NCBI RefSeq assembly: GCF_000012305.1
Contig: NC_007204.1
Span: 2,232,001-2,296,000, forward strand
Reading direction: 5' to 3'
Source of the DNA: Psychrobacter arcticus 273-4
GTDB taxonomy: Bacteria > Pseudomonadota > Gammaproteobacteria > Pseudomonadales > Moraxellaceae
DNA: 64,000 bases
Part shown: positions 60,913 through 64,000 of the stretch, one piece after another
How the letters are laid out: the number at the start of each line of letters is the position of its first letter
How positions within the stretch are numbered: position 1 is the stretch's first letter
Translations under genes and position numbers: made by a program
The notes under the pieces: generated by a model
What the model was told of the DNA's origin: nothing
The model's input: only the letters and a program-made list of their open reading frames with translations
The model's database searches: none

Positions 60913-62697
60913 TTATTCTAAACCTTCCATCTTACGCAATTCTTTACGCAGGATTTTGCCCACGTTTGATTTTGGTAATTCATCCACAAATTGAATATGA
61001 CGCGGACGTTTATAGCCGGTCAATTGTTTTTTGCCAAAATCAAGCAGCTCTTGCTCGGTAACGTTACCTTTTTTGACCACATACAGCTTTGGATCTTCAC
61101 CGCGATCATCATTTGGAATACCAATCGCGCCGCACTCTACTATGCCTGGATGCTCGCTCATCGCTTCTTCGATCTCATTCGGATAAACGTTAAAACCAGA
61201 AACTAAAATCATGTCTTTTTTGCGATCAACAATTTTGATAAAGCCTTTTTCATCTATGATACCGATGTCGCCTGTTTTAAGATGACCACTGGCAGTGAAG
61301 CTTTCAGCCGTTTCTTCAGGGCAGTTTTGGTAGCCAATCATGACTTGTGGACCTTTGACACAGATTTCACCGCGCTCACCAATAGCCACTTTGTTTTCAT
61401 CATCGTCAATCAAAATAACATCGGTACTAGGGGCAGGGATACCAATCTTCCCGGTGAATTCAGCAATGGTCATCGGGTTAAAGGCAACCACTGGTGAGGT
61501 TTCAGACAAACCATAGCCTTCAACGATAGGCAGACCCGTGATTTTATGCCACTTTTTTGCCACGCTTGGTAATACCGACATACCGCCACCAATAGAGGAT
61601 TTTAAACTAGAGAAATCTAAATCTGCAAAACCTTCTTTATGTACCAGTCCGTTAAACAAAGTATTTACCGCAGGGATAAAGGCTGGTTTGTATTTGCCCA
61701 TCTCTTTGATCAAACCATCAAGATCACGCGGATTTGGAATAAGCAAACCAGCACAACCTTGGTACATGCTATACATCCCGCAAACCATAAACGAAAACAC
61801 ATGGTATAGCGGTAGCGCGGTCAAAAGAACATCAGTAGCGTCGACATCCTCTTCAAAAGCGCTGTTCATCAAGGCGCTAATCTGTAGCATATTAGCGATT
61901 AAGTTACCATGAGAGAGCATCGCACCCTTAGCCACACCAGTCGTACCACCAGTATATTGCAATAATGCCACATCGCTTAAATTCAAATCAGGACGCTTAT
62001 ACTTGCTGGCTGATACGGCATTTAGTGCATGCTTAAAGCTGAGGCTCTCTGGCAAACTATAAGCGGGAATCATTTTTTTGACATGGCGCGCGACAAGGTT
62101 GACCACAGGCCCTTTGATCGTGCCTAGCATGTCGCCAATTTTACAGACGATGATATGCTTAACTTGACCCTTATCCTGTGCATCTTGATAAGTTTTTGCA
62201 AAGTTCTCGACGATGAATAATGCTTTGGTACCACTGTCATGCAGCTGATGCGATAACTCTCGGCTGGTATACAAAGGATTGACATTCACTAGCACCATAC
62301 CTGCACGGATGATACCCAAAGCCACCACGGGATACTGCAAAATATTGGGCATCATAACACCGACTTTATCACCTTTGACCAGTCCTAATGACTGTAAATA
62401 ACTGGCAATTTGACGACTGTATAAATCCAATTGCTTAAAGGTAATAGAGGCGCCCATGCAGATGTAGGCAGTTTTTTGTCCATAACGGCTAAAGTTACGC
62501 TCGAACACATCAAGTAAAGAGGTACTGTCATCTGGCATCTCAATAGTAGGATTAATGCCATAGCGCTCATAAGCGCTTAACCATGGACTGTCACTTGCTA
62601 TCGTCGGCATAGTAGGAAACACGTTAGTTGCAGCCATTGATTGAGTGTTATTCACAGCTTTATGGTCTGTCATCTCTTTATTGATATTGTCAGTCAT
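60913..62697 (-). CDS. fadD: Long-chain acyl-CoA synthetase FadD (first paralogue)
   Basis: Activates fatty acids with ATP and CoA, 594 residues. AMP-binding motif YTGGTTGVAKGAMLSHGN near residue 247; second motif VEGYGLSETSP near 397; KTGDIG and DRKKDMILVSGFNVYPNEIE near 500; C-terminal catalytic lysine expected in PKSNVGKILRKELR. The N-terminal 30 residues are an extra polar lead. Works upstream of FadE (21553). A second FadD gene follows upstream at 63403, separated by repeat copy 12. Confidence 0.95.
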   Translation of the reverse strand: MTDNINKEMTDHKAVNNTQSMAATNVFPTMPTIASDSPWLSAYERYGINPTIEMPDDSTSLLDVFERNFSRYGQKTAYICMGASITFKQLDLYSRQIASYLQSLGLVKGDKVGVMMPNILQYPVVALGIIRAGMVLVNVNPLYTSRELSHQLHDSGTKALFIVENFAKTYQDAQDKGQVKHIIVCKIGDMLGTIKGPVVNLVARHVKKMIPAYSLPESLSFKHALNAVSASKYKRPDLNLSDVALLQYTGGTTGVAKGAMLSHGNLIANMLQISALMNSAFEEDVDATDVLLTALPLYHVFSFMVCGMYSMYQGCAGLLIPNPRDLDGLIKEMGKYKPAFIPAVNTLFNGLVHKEGFADLDFSSLKSSIGGGMSVLPSVAKKWHKITGLPIVEGYGLSETSPVVAFNPMTIAEFTGKIGIPAPSTDVILIDDDENKVAIGERGEICVKGPQVMIGYQNCPEETAESFTASGHLKTGDIGIIDEKGFIKIVDRKKDMILVSGFNVYPNEIEEAMSEHPGIVECGAIGIPNDDRGEDPKLYVVKKGNVTEQELLDFGKKQLTGYKRPRHIQFVDELPKSNVGKILRKELRKMEGLE

Positions 62698-62925
62698 AAT
62701 TTTCCTTAAATGTTGCCGTTAAAATATAGAATATTTCTAATTAAATCACCGTGGTCGTTAGTCACCCATTTACAAAACCAAAAACTTGTGAATAAAAAGT
62801 CTTTTCGCTCATAAGCAAACAAATCTTTTCATTCACAAATCTTTTAAATCAAAAATTATCACCTTCACACTCAACTCTATTATTTACTATAAAACCGTTA
62901 AAAAGAACACGGCTGCAGCGCTTTA
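62698..62925. other. Upstream region of first fadD, no gene seen
   Basis: AT-rich spacer with runs such as AAATCTTTT; promoter presumed. No FadR/PsrA-like palindrome was recognised. Confidence 0.4.
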
Positions 62926-63073
62926 TATAATTGAAATACTTTAAAGTCGCTACCGTATTGCTGGTGTAAATTTTTTGCAGCCTCTGTCTGCGTAGGCACA
63001 GCAAGCAAGAAAAATTTGCACCAGCAATACGTGTTGTGTTGTGTTGTATCGATATTACTTTTCACCGACTATA
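62926..63073 (-). repeat. Dispersed MITE-like element, copy 12 (148 bp)
   Basis: Reverse copy with 10 extra bases: the GTTGT segment of the consensus is present three times instead of once. One end reads TATAATTG for TATAGTTG. Confidence 0.93.
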
Positions 63074-63213
63074 GTGATCATTCTGTGAAAGCTTTGGACG
63101 ATAAAAGTCTGAAAACCATACACTTTTATCGTTAAGCACAAAAAATATCGATACGGACTATATCAGTTTTACGGAGAATTCTCTATGCATACCACCAAAT
63201 CATAATAGGAAAA

Positions 63214-63252
63214 CAAAAAAATGATAAGGTCCTATATAAGCGACCTTATCAT
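63214..63252 (-). terminator. Intrinsic terminator downstream of second fadD
   Basis: On the minus strand GATAAGGTCG pairs with GGACCTTATC around a loop and is followed by ATTTTTTTG. It lies about 150 bases after the stop at 63403. Confidence 0.88.
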
Positions 63253-63402
63253 CATTGACAATCATCTTTTACAACGATATTTACTAGCCATTTCTACTAG
63301 CTAGCACATCAACTATTAAACGGTTTGCATCCCTGCTTCTCACTGATAGATAAAGATAAAAGCGGATAAAAAGCGCTCTGAACTTGATGGTAGATAAACA
63401 AT

Positions 63403-64000
63403 CTAACCGTGGTTCTTTTCTTCAAGCAGGCGCAGATCTTTATGTAAAATCTTACCGACGTTCGATTTTGGCAACTCATCAATAAATTCAACATAACGTG
63501 GGCGCTTATAGCCGGTTAGGTTTTCTTTGCTATAGGCAAGCACTTCTTCTTTAGTCAAGCTGTCGTCACTACGTACCACATAAATCTTCGGTACTTCGCC
63601 ACTCTTTTCATCTTCGACACCGATGACACCACATTCCAAAATCTTTGGATGGGCTGACATCACATCTTCTACTTCGTTTGGATAAACATTAAAGCCTGAT
63701 ACCAAAATCATGTTTTTCTTACGATCAACAATTTTAAAGTAGCCTTCTTCATCCATCACGCCGATATCACCCGTACGGAAATAACCGTCAGCAGTCATGA
63801 CTTCAGCCGTGGCATCATCACGTTTCCAGTAGCCTTTCATCACTTGCGGACCACGAACACAAATCTCACCGCGCTCACCAAGTGCCACCTCATTGCCTTC
63901 TTCATCCAAGATAGCCATGTCAGTCGCTGGCATCGGCAGACCGATATTACCTGAGAATTCCCCATTACCTTGTGGGTTTGCAGAAGCAACCGGAGAGGTC
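63403..64000 (-). CDS. fadD: Long-chain acyl-CoA synthetase FadD (second paralogue), C-terminal part
   Basis: The frame is open to the right edge of the window: TSPVASANPQGNGEFSGNIG continues into GLPMPATDMAILDEEGN. The adenylate motifs YFRTGDIG and DRKKNMILVSGFNVYPNEVE are intact, as is PKSNVGKILHKDLR with the catalytic lysine. The ATG at 63933 is an internal methionine, not the start; the start lies outside. It is clearly paralogous to the gene at 60913, which is next on the same strand, so the two form a tandem pair. Confidence 0.95.
   Translation of the reverse strand, partial: TSPVASANPQGNGEFSGNIGLPMPATDMAILDEEGNEVALGERGEICVRGPQVMKGYWKRDDATAEVMTADGYFRTGDIGVMDEEGYFKIVDRKKNMILVSGFNVYPNEVEDVMSAHPKILECGVIGVEDEKSGEVPKIYVVRSDDSLTKEEVLAYSKENLTGYKRPRYVEFIDELPKSNVGKILHKDLRLLEEKNHG

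Noticed and set aside
1..64000. tRNA or rRNA genes
   Set aside because: No cloverleaf with a GGTTCGAATCC-type arm and no rRNA-like stretch was recognised by eye on either strand; a covariance scan would settle it.

Overview
The window looks like a chromosomal segment of a Psychrobacter-type gammaproteobacterium (Moraxellaceae). The evidence is a Chp/Pil twitching-motility signalling cluster, ccmABCDE, a divergent smp-like/serB pair, tandem fadD genes, a multi-TM FadE and moderately AT-rich DNA. It is also dense in one short dispersed repeat. The genus call is inference from gene content and protein style, not from a database search. No rRNA, tRNA, CRISPR array, prophage or intact insertion sequence was seen.

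Layout. 1-4433: the type IV pilus chemosensory operon on the minus strand (pilG, pilH, pilI, pilJ, a CheR-type pilK, start of chpA). 4434-5296: non-coding DNA with a perfect 7-bp tandem repeat of about 29 units and repeat copy 1. 5297-9685: an orphan efflux-type adaptor and an OmpR-type two-component system whose kinase carries a very large disordered insertion. 10000-12697: metN, metI, metQ. 12850-16300: ccmA to ccmE on the minus strand. 16417-21228: an unrecognised protein, a broken histone-deacetylase-like gene, a TSUP transporter, coaBC and radC. 21553-28976: fadE, a dicarboxylate/glutamate symporter, a second TSUP protein and nhaA. 29314-36293: an MpaB-like oxygenase, two Nudix hydrolases, a frameshifted HPP-family relic and a large M16 peptidase. 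36611-41221: a universal stress protein, the divergent yeiE/yeiH pair, a cold-shock gene, a YbaN homologue and a start-less lipoprotein gene. 41303-43093: a strongly AT-rich pentapeptide-repeat membrane protein that looks imported. 43303-58045: valS, an FNT channel, two UPF0145 proteins, a YecA-like protein, an acidic protein, an smp-like protein, serB, popT (DUF368), an SCP2-domain protein, bioB and hemJ. 58156-64000: a secreted papain-fold-like protein, rph and two fadD paralogues, the second cut by the window edge.

The main structural theme is a roughly 138-bp dispersed element present in 12 copies in both orientations. It has TA at both ends, imperfect terminal inverted repeats and a long internal hairpin, and it behaves like a MITE of a TA-targeting (IS630/mariner-like) family. 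Every copy is intergenic. One adjoins a gene that has lost its 5' half, one touches the coaBC stop codon, and several gene units lie between two copies. Many spacers also carry short tandem duplications of 13-22 bp. Together with the 7-bp array, and the in-frame repeats in coaBC and fadE, this points to a genome rich in slippage-type repeats.
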